DNA from: Nostoc sp. JL33
Lineage (GTDB): Bacteria > Cyanobacteriota > Cyanobacteriia > Cyanobacteriales > Nostocaceae
NCBI RefSeq assembly: GCF_017114985.1
Contig: NZ_JABXKP010000018.1
Location: 62,001-126,000 of the forward strand
Reading direction: 5' to 3'
Length of the DNA stretch: 64,000 nucleotides
In this document: piece after piece, positions 1-9,318 of the stretch
Layout: the number at the start of each line of letters is the position of its first letter
Position numbering within the stretch: the first letter of the stretch is position 1
Position numbers and translations under genes: made by a program
Notes under the pieces: generated by a model
Databases searched by the model: none
The model's input: the letters and a program-made list of their open reading frames with translations, nothing else
What the model was told of the DNA's origin: nothing

Positions 1-1501
1 TTCCTAGAATTACCGGCCAACCAGGCAACACGGCTTCTTGAACTACTGTTCCAGAACCATCAGCCTCCAGTTGAAAAATCAAAACTCGATCAACTTGTAG
101 TAGTTTTTGTACCTCTGTTACTGTAGTTTGAAGAATTTCGTCTATTTGTAAAGATTCTCGAATTTTCAGGGTGATTTCAGAAAATAGTTGCGATCGCAGA
201 TTCTGCCGCTTTAATTCCTCTTCTACCCGCTTGCGATGTGTGATATCACTATAGGAACCAACCATCCGCACTATATCACCCAATGCGTCCCAAAGTGCCT
301 CTCCTCGATCTAGAATCCATTTATAGCTGCCGTCTTGGCATTGGACTCGATATTCACAGACGTAAAACGGTGTTTTCTTGGCAAAGTGGTCTTGGAAAGC
401 TTGAAGTACCGAATCTCGTTCATCGGGATGGATTCGTTTTGCCCATTCATCCCAACTGTTGGAAACTTCGTGGTCTTTATAGCCGAGCATTTCCTTCCAG
501 CGAGTTGAGAAGAACACTTCATTAGTCTTGAGGTTCCAATCCCAAATACCATCATTATTTGCATGTAATACTAATTGCCAACGTTCTTTACTTTCTCGTA
601 GTGCTTCTGCTGTTTTCCGCCGTTGAGTAATGTCTTGGAAATAAACGGATAAGCCGTCTTTTGCAGGATAAGCGTGGACTTGAAACCAGCAGTTTAGTGA
701 AGGAAAAAACTCCTCAAATTCCACACTCACCTGTTCTAAAATTGCTCTGTGATACTCATGATGGAATGTTGTGCTGATGATTTCTGGAAATACCTCCCAG
801 ATATTTTTAGCCAAAAGCTCATTCTGGTTTTTTTGCAACAGCCGTTCTGCTTGACCATTAATGTAGGTGAACTGCCACTTTTTATCTAAGGCAAAAAACC
901 CATCAGTGATGCTTTCGAGCAAATTAGCAATGCGGATTCTCGCAGCTTCAGACTGGCTGCGGGCTGCTTGCTCGTGCGCCATTAGTTTCTCGCTAACTTG
1001 AGATACCTCAGCTACATGACGTCTGAGTTCTAGTTGGTCGATTACCAAGCGACTCAGAGCTACAAACGCCTCCACTTGTTTTTGGCTCAATTCCCGTGGA
1101 ACTTGGTCAATTACACACAGAGTTCCTAGCATATCTCCCTTTGGGGTAATTAAGGGTACACCTGCATAAAACCGCACATAAGGATAGCCAGTTACTACCG
1201 GATTATTTGCCAATTTTTCATCAGCTAGGGTGTCAGGAACGACCACAAAATTACGCCGCTCTTGGCAAAGGTAAGATAACCCAATACTTCTGGGCATTTC
1301 TGATACATTTAAACCGACTTTTGCCTTAAACCATTGACGGTTTTCATCTATGAAATTTACCAAGGAGATAGGAGTACCACAAATAAATGCCGCTAACTCA
1401 GCAAGATTGTCATAGGCTTCTTCGGGTTCGGTGTCAAGAATTTGATACTGGCGGAGGGCTTCTAGCCTCGCCACTTCTGTATCAATGTTTCCAGCTTTCA
1501 T
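1..1501 (-). CDS. GAF-PAS-PAS-GAF sensor protein (3' part beyond window)
   Basis: The frame is open from an ATG at 1499-1501 to the left edge, so only the first 500 residues are visible. Translation begins MKAGNIDTEVARLEALRQYQ, the usual start of cyanobacterial GAF-first sensor kinases. A first GAF domain fills about residues 20-165. Two PAS/PAC units follow: one with QFTYINGQAERLLQKN, the other with WNLKTNEVFFSTRWKEMLGY and a WILDRGEALWD segment. A second GAF domain starts near residue 450 (LQVDRVLIFQLEADGSG). This order usually ends in HisKA-HATPase or GGDEF, but the output domain lies outside the window, so the class of signalling protein is not known. No partner is visible here; hisG and a response regulator lie upstream. 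Confidence 0.88.
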   Translation of the reverse strand, partial: MKAGNIDTEVARLEALRQYQILDTEPEEAYDNLAELAAFICGTPISLVNFIDENRQWFKAKVGLNVSEMPRSIGLSYLCQERRNFVVVPDTLADEKLANNPVVTGYPYVRFYAGVPLITPKGDMLGTLCVIDQVPRELSQKQVEAFVALSRLVIDQLELRRHVAEVSQVSEKLMAHEQAARSQSEAARIRIANLLESITDGFFALDKKWQFTYINGQAERLLQKNQNELLAKNIWEVFPEIISTTFHHEYHRAILEQVSVEFEEFFPSLNCWFQVHAYPAKDGLSVYFQDITQRRKTAEALRESKERWQLVLHANNDGIWDWNLKTNEVFFSTRWKEMLGYKDHEVSNSWDEWAKRIHPDERDSVLQAFQDHFAKKTPFYVCEYRVQCQDGSYKWILDRGEALWDALGDIVRMVGSYSDITHRKRVEEELKRQNLRSQLFSEITLKIRESLQIDEILQTTVTEVQKLLQVDRVLIFQLEADGSGTVVQEAVLPGWPVILG

Positions 1502-1630
1502 TAACTTTTCTTAATAAATTTAAATGTAATATTCAGTCAGCAGTGTGGCTATCTCCAGAATAACTTAACCTTATGATCTGAGGATAAACCAACTCTTACT
1601 CCTGCCTCAGATGTTGAGGGTGATATATTT

Positions 1631-1758
1631 AGGACTTACGCACTGTAGAAATGCATCGTCATCCCAATTAACGATCTTGAGGAAGTTTTCAGGCTTTTGT
1701 TAATTATCCTGCGATGCCTACGGCGGTAAACTACGTAAATAGACCATGCTGTAGGGGC
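1631..1758. repeat. 128-bp dispersed repeat, copy A
   Basis: This block starts AGGACTTACGCACTGTA and ends GCTGTAGGGGC. It matches 27780-27907 in the opposite orientation with the same length and only a few differences. AGGACTTACGCA is the kind of end sequence seen on Nostoc MITE-like repeats. It lies in the 350-bp gap upstream of the sensor gene, where no gene is seen. Confidence 0.8.
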
Positions 1759-1850
1759 TTTAGCATTGCTGTGCCCTTACGAAAGATATTTTTTATTTGT
1801 CAGTCCCTTAAGAAAAAAATCGTGATTAAATCATGATTTTAGTGAGAAAA

Positions 1851-2449
1851 ATTGTGAAGCATTCCAAATGTGCAAAATTTCTTTGTGACTGTAACTATTA
1901 AACTCCTACCAAAACGGCTGACCGCAGCTTGGCAATTACATCACTTAGATTACCCGTGTTTTACTCGTTCCCAGTCGGAGACTGGGAACGAGATACACGA
2001 GATACGAGATAAATGACAAAAGTTACCCTCTATATTCGACTTGTGTGTACACCGTAGCCCTTGTAGGGAAAAGCTGTTCTTGTCATTAAAAAAAATTGTG
2101 AAGCATTCTAAATGTGCAAAATTTCCCTGTGACTGTAACTATTAAACTCCTACCAAAACGGCTGACCGCAGCTTGGCAATTACATCACTTAGATTACCCG
2201 TGTTTTACTCGTTCCCAGTCGGAGACTGGGAACGAGATACACGAGATACGAGATAAATGACAAAAGTTACCCTCTATATTCGACTTGTGTGTACACCGTA
2301 GCCCTTGTAGGGAAAAGCTGTTCTTGTCATTAAAAAAAATTGTGAAGCATTCTAAATGTGCAAAATTTCCCTGTGACTGTAACTATTAAACTCCTACCAA
2401 AACGGCTGACCGCAGCTTGGCAATTACATCACTTAGATTACCCGTGTTC
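1851..2449 (+). repeat. 244-bp tandem repeat containing the hisG 3' end
   Basis: Two full units (1851-2094 and 2095-2338) and a partial third (2339-2449) are nearly identical. The last 63 bp of hisG (2386-2448) recur at 2142-2204 and 1898-1960. Each full unit also carries a hairpin, CTCGTTCCCAGTC-gga-GACTGGGAACGAG. Unit 1 has a few substitutions relative to units 2 and 3. Only the third copy is joined to the body of hisG. Confidence 0.93.
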
Positions 2450-3030
2450 AGCCGGTAACTCAGAGGATGGGCAATCAACCGCGCCGTGCTTTCATATAGA
2501 GTAGCAATTTCAATCAAACCATTTTCGTTCAAAGTCCGCCCTGTAGAAACCAAATCCACGATCGCTTCTGACATTCCAGTAATTGGGCCTAGTTCCACTG
2601 AACCATACAACGGCACTATTTCCACAGGTAAATCTAGACTGTGGAAATATTCACGAGCGCAATTGACATACTTGGAAGCAACTCTACCATGCGGTGGTAA
2701 ATCTAAAGGCGATCGGTAAGAACTAGATGCTTTTACCGCCACTGACATCCGACAATGCCCAAACTGCAAATCCACCAAGTGGGCAACTTGCGGCTGCTTC
2801 TCCCGCAACACATCGTAACCAACAACACCCAGTTGTGCTTGACCATATTCTACATAAACGGGTACATCGTGCGCCCGCACCAGCAAAGCTTTGGCAACTC
2901 CCTTAGTGTCAGGAATTTGAAGTTGGCGAGTTCCTGAATCTAAAAAAGCACTAAAATCTAATCCCACAGATTGTAGCAGGCGGATGCTATTTTTAAGTAA
3001 TTCCCCTTTTGGCAATGCAACAGTCAGCAT
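2386..3030 (-). CDS. hisG: ATP phosphoribosyltransferase catalytic subunit, short form
   Basis: HisG condenses ATP with PRPP in the first step of histidine biosynthesis in the cytoplasm. At 214 residues it is the short form, which lacks the C-terminal regulatory domain and works with HisZ; hisZ is not in this window. Family signatures seen are the N-terminal [33 protein letters not shown], and the PRPP-binding segment [18 protein letters not shown]. The ATG is at 3028-3030, 58 bp from the divergent response-regulator gene. The last 21 codons lie in the 244-bp tandem repeat, so the true C-terminus has duplicate copies downstream. The gene itself looks intact. Confidence 0.95.
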   Translation of the reverse strand: MLTVALPKGELLKNSIRLLQSVGLDFSAFLDSGTRQLQIPDTKGVAKALLVRAHDVPVYVEYGQAQLGVVGYDVLREKQPQVAHLVDLQFGHCRMSVAVKASSSYRSPLDLPPHGRVASKYVNCAREYFHSLDLPVEIVPLYGSVELGPITGMSEAIVDLVSTGRTLNENGLIEIATLYESTARLIAHPLSYRLNTGNLSDVIAKLRSAVLVGV

Positions 3031-3088
3031 TCTTTTTCTTAGTATCCTTGGCGTTCCGGCAGTTGAATAATATTAAGAATATCTCTAT

Positions 3089-3805
3089 ATGCTTACCACA
3101 AGCAGCATAAGAATTTTATTAGTTGATGATGAAGTTGAACTAACTGAACCCTTGAGTCGCTTATTAACTCGTGAGGGTTATATTGTAGATGCCGCTTACG
3201 ATGGGACAAGTGGCAGCGAATTTGCACAAGCAGGTAGTTATGACCTACTAATTTTAGATTGGATGCTGCCAGGAAAAACGGGGTTAGAAATTTGTCAACA
3301 ATTGCGCCGCCAAGGCAAAACTACTCCCGTGCTGTTTCTCACAGCTAAAGATACCCTAGATGACCGCGTACAAGGTTTAGATGCTGGTGCTGACGACTAT
3401 TTGGTTAAACCTTTTGAACTGCGGGAGTTACTAGCCAGAGTCCGGGCTTTATTGCGTCGTTCTGGTTCCCAAACTCATGAAACCACCACCGGGCGGCTGA
3501 TTGTCGCTGATTTAGAACTTGATTGTGAAAATCAAGTAGCCTATTCCCAAGGACGAATAATTGAGCTTTCGCAAAAAGAAAGCCAGTTGTTGCAATACTT
3601 TATGGAACACACTGGACAACTAATGACTCATGCCCAGATTATGCAAAATTTGTGGCAAGAGGAAGAACAACCCAGTAGTAATGCGATCGCAGCATTAATT
3701 CGTTTGCTGCGTCGTAAGATTGAGGTAGGTAGAGAAACTGCGCTGATTCACACAGTCTACGGCAAAGGCTATCGTTTCGGTGCTTCCTCAGTGGAGTCAG
3801 TTTAG
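3089..3805 (+). CDS. OmpR/PhoB-family two-component response regulator
   Basis: This is a DNA-binding response regulator of 238 residues. The receiver domain (about 7-120) has the acidic pair D13-D14, the phosphorylation site D57 in LLILDWMLPG, and the conserved lysine in DDYLVKPFE. A winged-helix output domain covers about 140-232, with the family signatures ELSQKESQLLQYF and IHTVYGKGYRFG. It starts at an ATG 58 bp from divergent hisG and ends before a strong hairpin terminator. No cognate kinase gene is adjacent, so the signal and target genes cannot be read from context. Confidence 0.93.
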   Translation: MLTTSSIRILLVDDEVELTEPLSRLLTREGYIVDAAYDGTSGSEFAQAGSYDLLILDWMLPGKTGLEICQQLRRQGKTTPVLFLTAKDTLDDRVQGLDAGADDYLVKPFELRELLARVRALLRRSGSQTHETTTGRLIVADLELDCENQVAYSQGRIIELSQKESQLLQYFMEHTGQLMTHAQIMQNLWQEEEQPSSNAIAALIRLLRRKIEVGRETALIHTVYGKGYRFGASSVESV

Positions 3806-3861
3806 CTGCCTGTTTTGAATAGACATCTCCAGAAATTAAATATGCGTTACCCAGAACCCTT

Positions 3862-3898
3862 GTAGAGACGTAGCAGTGCTACGTCTCTACATTTTTTT
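3862..3898 (+). terminator. Rho-independent terminator of the response regulator
   Basis: A perfect 14-bp stem, GTAGAGACGTAGCA pairing with TGCTACGTCTCTAC around a single base, is followed by an A and eight T. GTAGAGACG hairpins recur in this genome; a related one is at 56329-56357. Confidence 0.8.
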
Positions 3899-3915
3899 TC
3901 ACTCCTATGTCTAAT

Positions 3916-5451
3916 TCACAAAGATTCCGTTAATTGGTTAGGAGAATCATTAACATTTTTCAGTCTTTGCAACTTCAATTCCTGTCGAAGTTTGTTGTAG
4001 AGGGATGAATCCACAGGCATCATAATCTGTGAAATTTCTTTCCAGACACCATGTTGATTATTAGCACCCATATCTTCCATGAGTTGCTCAGTGTAACGCA
4101 AGGAAAACGAGGAGATGCATGTTGCCTTCGCTACAACATTATTGTATTGAGTTTTTATCCAATCCATATTTGCTGCTATTTCTTGATACATTGCTGAGGG
4201 CGAAAGCAATAATAAGTTGCCTTTGACATACTCTAGCAGCCACCAAGCACTAACTTCTGATGTCAACTGACAATAGAAACTGCTGTTATAGCCAACAAAA
4301 CCCATTTGTGGAATATTAGGGTGAATCAGATAACGGTAAAGGCTAAAATTACCATCTTCATCAATTATCTGTCGGCGATATTCTTCTTCGAGAAAGGGAA
4401 GTTCCTGGTTAAATCCTGTACCAAAAATTACTATATCTGCCTGCAACTGCTGACCATTGGTTAATTCCACACCATTAGGGATAAACTTGGCGATGCTGGT
4501 TTTAATTGCCTGAATTTTACCAGAGTGTACGTACTTGAAGAAATCTGGAGGAGCTATGGTAATTTGACAGTTAGCCTGATTCATCGGATGTTCGGGTAAC
4601 ATGTCGCAGCTATCAAGACCGAATTGCAGGCGTAGCACCATCTCGTTAGTCCGCCAGAAAGCCCACACTAGTGGCTTACCCAGAGTGTGCAGCAATCTTT
4701 CAATCCGTCCCATCTGACGGTAGGGGAACCAAGCTTCTGCAAAGCGGGTTAATAAAACATACTTCAGGTTTACTAAACCCAGGAAAAATCTAGGAATCTT
4801 CCACAGGGGTTGACGGAAGACAAGGGTGGATTCTTTGGCTATGTTCGCCGCTAAAGTCGCAATGTCGCAGGCAGATTTGCCAAAACCCACTACTACTACG
4901 CGCTTACCCTCAATGATTGAAGCATCATTAAACTCAGTAGAATGGAGTACTCGTCCTCCAGATGCTGCGAACTCCTCCCTACCAGGCAAGGAAGGTAAAT
5001 TAGGGAAACTAAATATTCCATTGCACACTAGCACAAAGTCAAATTCGTGCTTTTCCTCTTTTGTCTCACCCCCATTACCTTCCTTGACTCTGATAGTAAC
5101 TACCCATCCTGGTCGTTCTCCAGTTTTTCGGGAAACATTAGTAACTTCCGTTTGGAAGCGAATTCTTTCAAGAACTCCAAAATTCTGGGCGTATGAATTT
5201 AGGTAATTCTGCATATCCTCTGCTGTCGGCCACTCTGGGTAGGATGCAGGCATGGGATAGTCAGAAAAACTATATGTGTCACCCGTATTCTGGGTTGTTA
5301 ATCCTGGATAACTTCGAGATTTTTCCCAAACACCACCAAGTCCTTTTTGTTTCTCGAATACAGTAACGTCGTAGCCTTCCTCGACAAAAGTTTTAGTTGT
5401 TACCAGGCCGCTAATTCCAGCCCCAATCACGCAAATTTGTTTGATTTCCAT
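3916..5451 (-). CDS. Flavin-containing monooxygenase (FAD/NADPH)
   Basis: A 511-residue class B flavoprotein monooxygenase. The FAD Rossmann motif is at the N-terminus (VIGAGISGLVTT, residues 9-20). A GGRVLHSTEFND segment corresponds to the FMO fingerprint region, and a second dinucleotide motif VVVVGFGKSACDIA binds NADPH. FGTGFNQELPF near residue 345 is the third conserved motif. Such enzymes oxygenate nucleophilic N or S atoms or carry out Baeyer-Villiger oxidations; the substrate cannot be inferred. It appears to be a single-gene unit, convergent with the response regulator across the terminator. No frameshift or missing motif is seen. Confidence 0.9.
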   Translation of the reverse strand: MEIKQICVIGAGISGLVTTKTFVEEGYDVTVFEKQKGLGGVWEKSRSYPGLTTQNTGDTYSFSDYPMPASYPEWPTAEDMQNYLNSYAQNFGVLERIRFQTEVTNVSRKTGERPGWVVTIRVKEGNGGETKEEKHEFDFVLVCNGIFSFPNLPSLPGREEFAASGGRVLHSTEFNDASIIEGKRVVVVGFGKSACDIATLAANIAKESTLVFRQPLWKIPRFFLGLVNLKYVLLTRFAEAWFPYRQMGRIERLLHTLGKPLVWAFWRTNEMVLRLQFGLDSCDMLPEHPMNQANCQITIAPPDFFKYVHSGKIQAIKTSIAKFIPNGVELTNGQQLQADIVIFGTGFNQELPFLEEEYRRQIIDEDGNFSLYRYLIHPNIPQMGFVGYNSSFYCQLTSEVSAWWLLEYVKGNLLLLSPSAMYQEIAANMDWIKTQYNNVVAKATCISSFSLRYTEQLMEDMGANNQHGVWKEISQIMMPVDSSLYNKLRQELKLQRLKNVNDSPNQLTESL

Positions 5452-5694
5452 TCTTTTTTAAGTAAATTATGAAAGAATTTCTGCAAAGATGAATTTATAG
5501 CATTTTTTATTTATTTGAACCACATCTGTGGTAAAGCCTAAAGAACTACCAGACATTATTGATCATCATTTAGCAGAATTACCAGCAGGTAAAGAAGCGA
5601 AAAAAGACTAATGATTAGGACTAATTCAAACCACGTTAAAGAGTGCGCGTGGTTTCTCTAAAACTAATGACTAATGACTAATAACTACAGGTTT

Positions 5695-6141
5695 TTAACA
5701 ACACCAAAAGCTTTCATTCAATAATGTCTCTACATCATTAGGGAAAGGACAATCATCAGGAAATTTTGTTTGATATTCCTTACTCATATTTTTATGTGCA
5801 TTTTGATAAGATTCCTCACATATAGTTAAGAAATAATTACGCAGACTAGGGGAATCTCGAAGAATACGATTTAATTCCTGTTGTGTGCGGCTAATTGTTG
5901 CTTCCCAACCGCCATAACATTTTGGTAAATTTACATAATTCCGTTTTAAGGCATGTTCAAATAAAGTTGTCAAACGACTTTCTAATTCCCGTCTATCTCT
6001 CCTCCCCAATCCTTCTATCTCTTCAATTAAGTTTTCCCAGTCTACATTGCTATAATCTTGGGATTTTAAGCTATTGACGGTCTGCTGAATCCACAATGCA
6101 AAGTCTGTTACATAGAGAGTTTTTACTGGTGATTTAGTCAT
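5695..6141 (-). CDS. DUF29 family protein
   Basis: This 148-residue protein matches the DUF29 pattern common in cyanobacteria: LYVTDFALWIQQTVNSLKSQ, then DWENLIEEIEGLGRRDRRELESRL, and later WEATISRTQQELNRILRDSPSL. It is predicted helical and cytoplasmic. Its biochemical role is unknown; DUF29 genes are multicopy in filamentous cyanobacteria and often sit among repeats, as here. The ATG at 6139-6141 is the natural start. Downstream, at 5651-5690, lies an ACTAATG-type heptamer repeat. Confidence 0.88.
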   Translation of the reverse strand: MTKSPVKTLYVTDFALWIQQTVNSLKSQDYSNVDWENLIEEIEGLGRRDRRELESRLTTLFEHALKRNYVNLPKCYGGWEATISRTQQELNRILRDSPSLRNYFLTICEESYQNAHKNMSKEYQTKFPDDCPFPNDVETLLNESFWCC

Positions 6142-6239
6142 AATAAATTAAAAACTTTACAGTGTAGCAATAGTTTAACCCAAGGGTTTAACCAAATTTT
6201 AAAAGGTACAGTATTTCTGGTCATCGCATCGTACCAACC

Positions 6240-6426
6240 TTGACGAAAACTAAGAATATTCGTAGGTTGGGTTGAACCTTCGCAAACAGCGTCCCGTAGG
6301 GAAGTGAAACCCAACGAACTCTTGATAATGTTGGGTTAGGAACTCCAAGAAATAAATTACTACTACTTGTGGGGTGGGCGACACGAGAGCCATATAAACT
6401 GGGCTCTCGTGTCGCCCACCCCACAA
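6240..6426. repeat. Dispersed repeat with a 25-bp perfect hairpin
   Basis: The stretch 6240-6345 holds a GTAGGTTGGGTT...AACCCAAC repeat of the type common in cyanobacterial intergenic DNA. It is followed by a perfect inverted repeat: 6367-6391 (TTGTGGGGTGGGCGACACGA...) and 6402-6426, separated by 10 bp. No protein-coding pattern is convincing. At 6440-6463 a sequence ATTTTTTATTTGTCAGTCC recurs from 1789-1808. Confidence 0.75.
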
Positions 6427-6548
6427 TAAATAATTGAATATTTTTTTATTTGTCAGTCCCTTACCCTGCGGGAGGCAAGCTACGTTCCTCAAACGCCACT
6501 TGCTTTACAGTCGGGAAACCGCAAGGACGCAGTGGCTCCCCAACCTAC

Positions 6549-6841
6549 ACTCTGTGGTAACGACAACATAAGCATTTGCCACAAATAGACAAGCTGTGGT
6601 AACGACAACAGGTTGATTGATAAGTTTTACTTAAGCTGTGGTAACGACAACATAAGCGTTTGCCACAAATAGACAAGCTGTGGTAACGACAACAAGTTCA
6701 TTGATAAGTTTTGCTTAAGCTGTGGTAACGATAGCATAAGCGTTTGCTACAAATAGATAAGCTGTGGTAACGACAACAACTTCATTCCTAACATCTGTTA
6801 CTTTGTTTGTAACGGATGCACAAGCTGTGGTAAAAACTGGA
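6549..6841. repeat. 42-bp tandem repeat array
   Basis: The 20-bp core AAGCTGTGGTAACGACAACA begins at 6549 (variant), 6591, 6633, 6675, 6717 and 6759, exactly 42 bp apart. A last partial copy starts at 6822, which is 63 bp or 1.5 units later. The 22 bp between cores alternate between two types, giving an 84-bp higher-order unit. The array sits between DUF29 and tRNA-Lys, with no gene recognised. Confidence 0.9.
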
Positions 6842-6932
6842 ATTTTATTTATAAGGCAAAAGGTGAGCTTTTCAGCCCACCCCACAAGATGGATAATTTA
6901 TTTTTTAGAAATCCCTTGAAAATACTTAAAAA

Positions 6933-7005
<73 letters not shown>

Positions 7006-7068
7006 GCACAATTAAGAATCATAGCACACCTTCGGACAGATTTGCTAGTGCCGCGCCCAAAAAAGGAA

Positions 7069-9318
7069 TTAAAGGGGAAATTTGACGGTGAAGGTGGTTT
7101 GACCTGTTGCACTATGCACATAAATTGAGCCGCCTAAATGTCTGACCATTTTCTGGACTAATGCCAGTTCCAGTCCAGTACCGCTATGTTTCCAAGGATC
7201 ATGTTCGGAAAGATGATAGAAAGGCTCAAATATGCGTGACAGTTCATTGCTGGTAAACTCGATACCAGAATTGGTAATATTAAGCTCTACTGCATTCTCT
7301 GTTAAGTGAGCAGAGACTGTGATGTATTCGCCTGCTGGCGTATATTTGCAGGCATGGTTCAACAACTCGGTGACAATCCGCTCGAAATTGGTGATATCTG
7401 TTTCCAAAGGCGGCAGCGCATGATCAACCCTCAGATTTAAATGCTGTCGCTGGCAGTTGGTGAGGTCTCGAAAAGACTCGACAATGGGATGAAGCCAGCT
7501 TTGTAAGTCAATGGCAATCAAAGTTGGGGGTTCGGGTTCGGCTTCGAGATATGTGAGTGTGAGTAGGTGGTTAATTAACTTGCTTTCTCGCCCACACTCG
7601 TTATGCAGAATCTGCAAGAGTTGCGGAACTATTTCTATATTTGATATTTCTGCTGGTGTGAGAACAGTTTCGAGGGTTTGGACTGCAAGGCTGATGCTAG
7701 TTATTGGTGTCCGTAGTTCTTGGGACAGACTTCTGAGAAATTCGTTTTTGAGCCGATCGCCTTTTTCTAGTTCTTTTACCTGTGCCTGGGTTTGTTTGTA
7801 AAGCTGGGCTTGACGAATCGCGATCGCACATTCATTTGCTACCTGCTGCACTAGCTCAATTTCAAATTCATCGAATGCCTCTTGTGTCGGTCTTGTCAAC
7901 CAAATATTTCCTAAAAGCCCTTGAGTATCGAAAATTGGACAAGCCATCTGGGACATAACTAACAAGTTTGGTTGCCATCCTGGCACAATTTCCAAAAACT
8001 GCAAAGGTTGTTTTTGCAATAGGGGCTGATAAACTTCTAGACGGTCTGCAATCTGTCTAGTCAATCCTTGAGACTGTGGTAGCTTCGTGGTGTACTCGTA
8101 GGTAATAGTCACCAGCGTTTGGCAACTGCTATAGAGTTCGATTTGGCAACGATCAAGGTTCAGTAACTCTGCTAATTCCTGGGTAACAGTCTGCAACACC
8201 TGAGTTTCATCCAGACTGTCGCGGATTTGTTCTGTCATACGTCGCACCAAGCCTTCAAAGTTTCGCACCTGCTGCAACTGATTGATCTGCTTGTGTTGTT
8301 CCAACTCGATCTTCGCTTTGAGATCCTTAATCTGCCGATGAAGTTTTGCCTGTTGGACAGCAATGCCGATTTGAGTTGCCAACTGAAGAGTCAAGTCAGT
8401 TTCTGTTTGCTGCCATTGACGCGGTTGGTGGCAATGCTGGGCAATCAACAGTCCCCACATATCTTGCCCTTTGAAAATCGGCACGACTAGATTGGCTTTC
8501 ACCTGCAAAGATGCCAGAAAATCTATATGGCAAGGATGCAAACCGGCTGCATAAATATCTTCGACAACTTGAATGCAACCTCGTCCATAGTGTTGTGAAT
8601 GTTTGCCACTAAAGCAGGGATCGGTAATATTTTTTCCCAACAGTGGATCACCGACGGCCACACTTGACTCGGCAATGATTACGCCACTGCCATCAGCCTC
8701 GAAGCGATAAATTAGCACGCGATCGCAATTCAAAAACTGCCGGAGTTCTTTGGTTATTTGATCCAGAATTGTCTCTAATTCTACAGATTGGTGAATCCGT
8801 CGGGCGATCGCTTCTAGCAGTTGCTCCCGTTCAACCTGGAGTCCAACTGCTTGTTCTGCTTGCTTCACAGGCGTAATATTGCTACTAGTACCAATCAGTC
8901 GATAAATCCTAGAGTTACTATCCCTTAGCGGCGTGAGAGTCGTACTCCACCAACTAGGAATTCCCTGGAATTGCAAACATTGTTCGTAAGAAATAGTTTT
9001 GCCGAATCGCACGCAGTCAGTATAATGCTGACGCACCTTAGCAGCATTGATCGCACAGAGAATATCCTCAGGTTTTTTGCCCCGGAGATCGTCTGAGCGA
9101 ATGCCTATCCACCGCTCATGAGTCGGATTAAGTGCCACATATCGAAAATCTCCGTCCTCCAGAACATCGACTACAAATATTGATACTTGCACAGAATTGT
9201 ACATGCTCAGTAGAAACTGCTCGCTACTGCTTTTCTCATTTCCTTCTGTGCCAAACAGAATCTCAGGAGATGATAATTTTGTCAACTCTATAGTTGATTC
9301 CACTGGATTTATATTCAT
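7069..9318 (-). CDS. PAS-GAF-GAF histidine-kinase-like protein with degenerate kinase motifs
   Basis: A 749-residue soluble sensor. A PAS domain is at about 30-155. A GAF domain at 170-325 has phytochrome-like features (LNCDRVLIYRFEADGSG, CFSGKHSQHYGRG). A coiled coil at 330-355 and a second GAF at 360-505 follow. A HisKA-like helix starts near 522 and a HATPase-like domain at 640-749. The H-box reads SLSQELRTPIT, so the phospho-accepting His is Gln533. The N-box reads LLNHACKYTP with His655 where Asn is expected. The G1 box reads TNSGIEF, with Asn683 for Asp and Glu687 for Gly, and G2 reads GTGLELA. It is therefore probably a pseudokinase that signals by dimer contacts. No adjacent regulator gene is seen. 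Confidence 0.9.
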   Translation of the reverse strand: MNINPVESTIELTKLSSPEILFGTEGNEKSSSEQFLLSMYNSVQVSIFVVDVLEDGDFRYVALNPTHERWIGIRSDDLRGKKPEDILCAINAAKVRQHYTDCVRFGKTISYEQCLQFQGIPSWWSTTLTPLRDSNSRIYRLIGTSSNITPVKQAEQAVGLQVEREQLLEAIARRIHQSVELETILDQITKELRQFLNCDRVLIYRFEADGSGVIIAESSVAVGDPLLGKNITDPCFSGKHSQHYGRGCIQVVEDIYAAGLHPCHIDFLASLQVKANLVVPIFKGQDMWGLLIAQHCHQPRQWQQTETDLTLQLATQIGIAVQQAKLHRQIKDLKAKIELEQHKQINQLQQVRNFEGLVRRMTEQIRDSLDETQVLQTVTQELAELLNLDRCQIELYSSCQTLVTITYEYTTKLPQSQGLTRQIADRLEVYQPLLQKQPLQFLEIVPGWQPNLLVMSQMACPIFDTQGLLGNIWLTRPTQEAFDEFEIELVQQVANECAIAIRQAQLYKQTQAQVKELEKGDRLKNEFLRSLSQELRTPITSISLAVQTLETVLTPAEISNIEIVPQLLQILHNECGRESKLINHLLTLTYLEAEPEPPTLIAIDLQSWLHPIVESFRDLTNCQRQHLNLRVDHALPPLETDITNFERIVTELLNHACKYTPAGEYITVSAHLTENAVELNITNSGIEFTSNELSRIFEPFYHLSEHDPWKHSGTGLELALVQKMVRHLGGSIYVHSATGQTTFTVKFPL

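Noticed and set aside
5530..5613. Short plus-strand frame VVKPKELPDIIDHHLAELPA ending at TAA
   Set aside because: Only 28 codons from a GTG; it may be the tail of a lost gene, but evidence is too thin.
6221..6492. Two overlapping short minus-strand frames
   Set aside because: They cross a perfect hairpin and dispersed repeat; no protein-like pattern.
6549..6841. CRISPR array
   Set aside because: The 20-bp cores are CRISPR-like in spacing, but the 22-bp inserts alternate between two related sequences and are not unique spacers. No cas gene is in the window.
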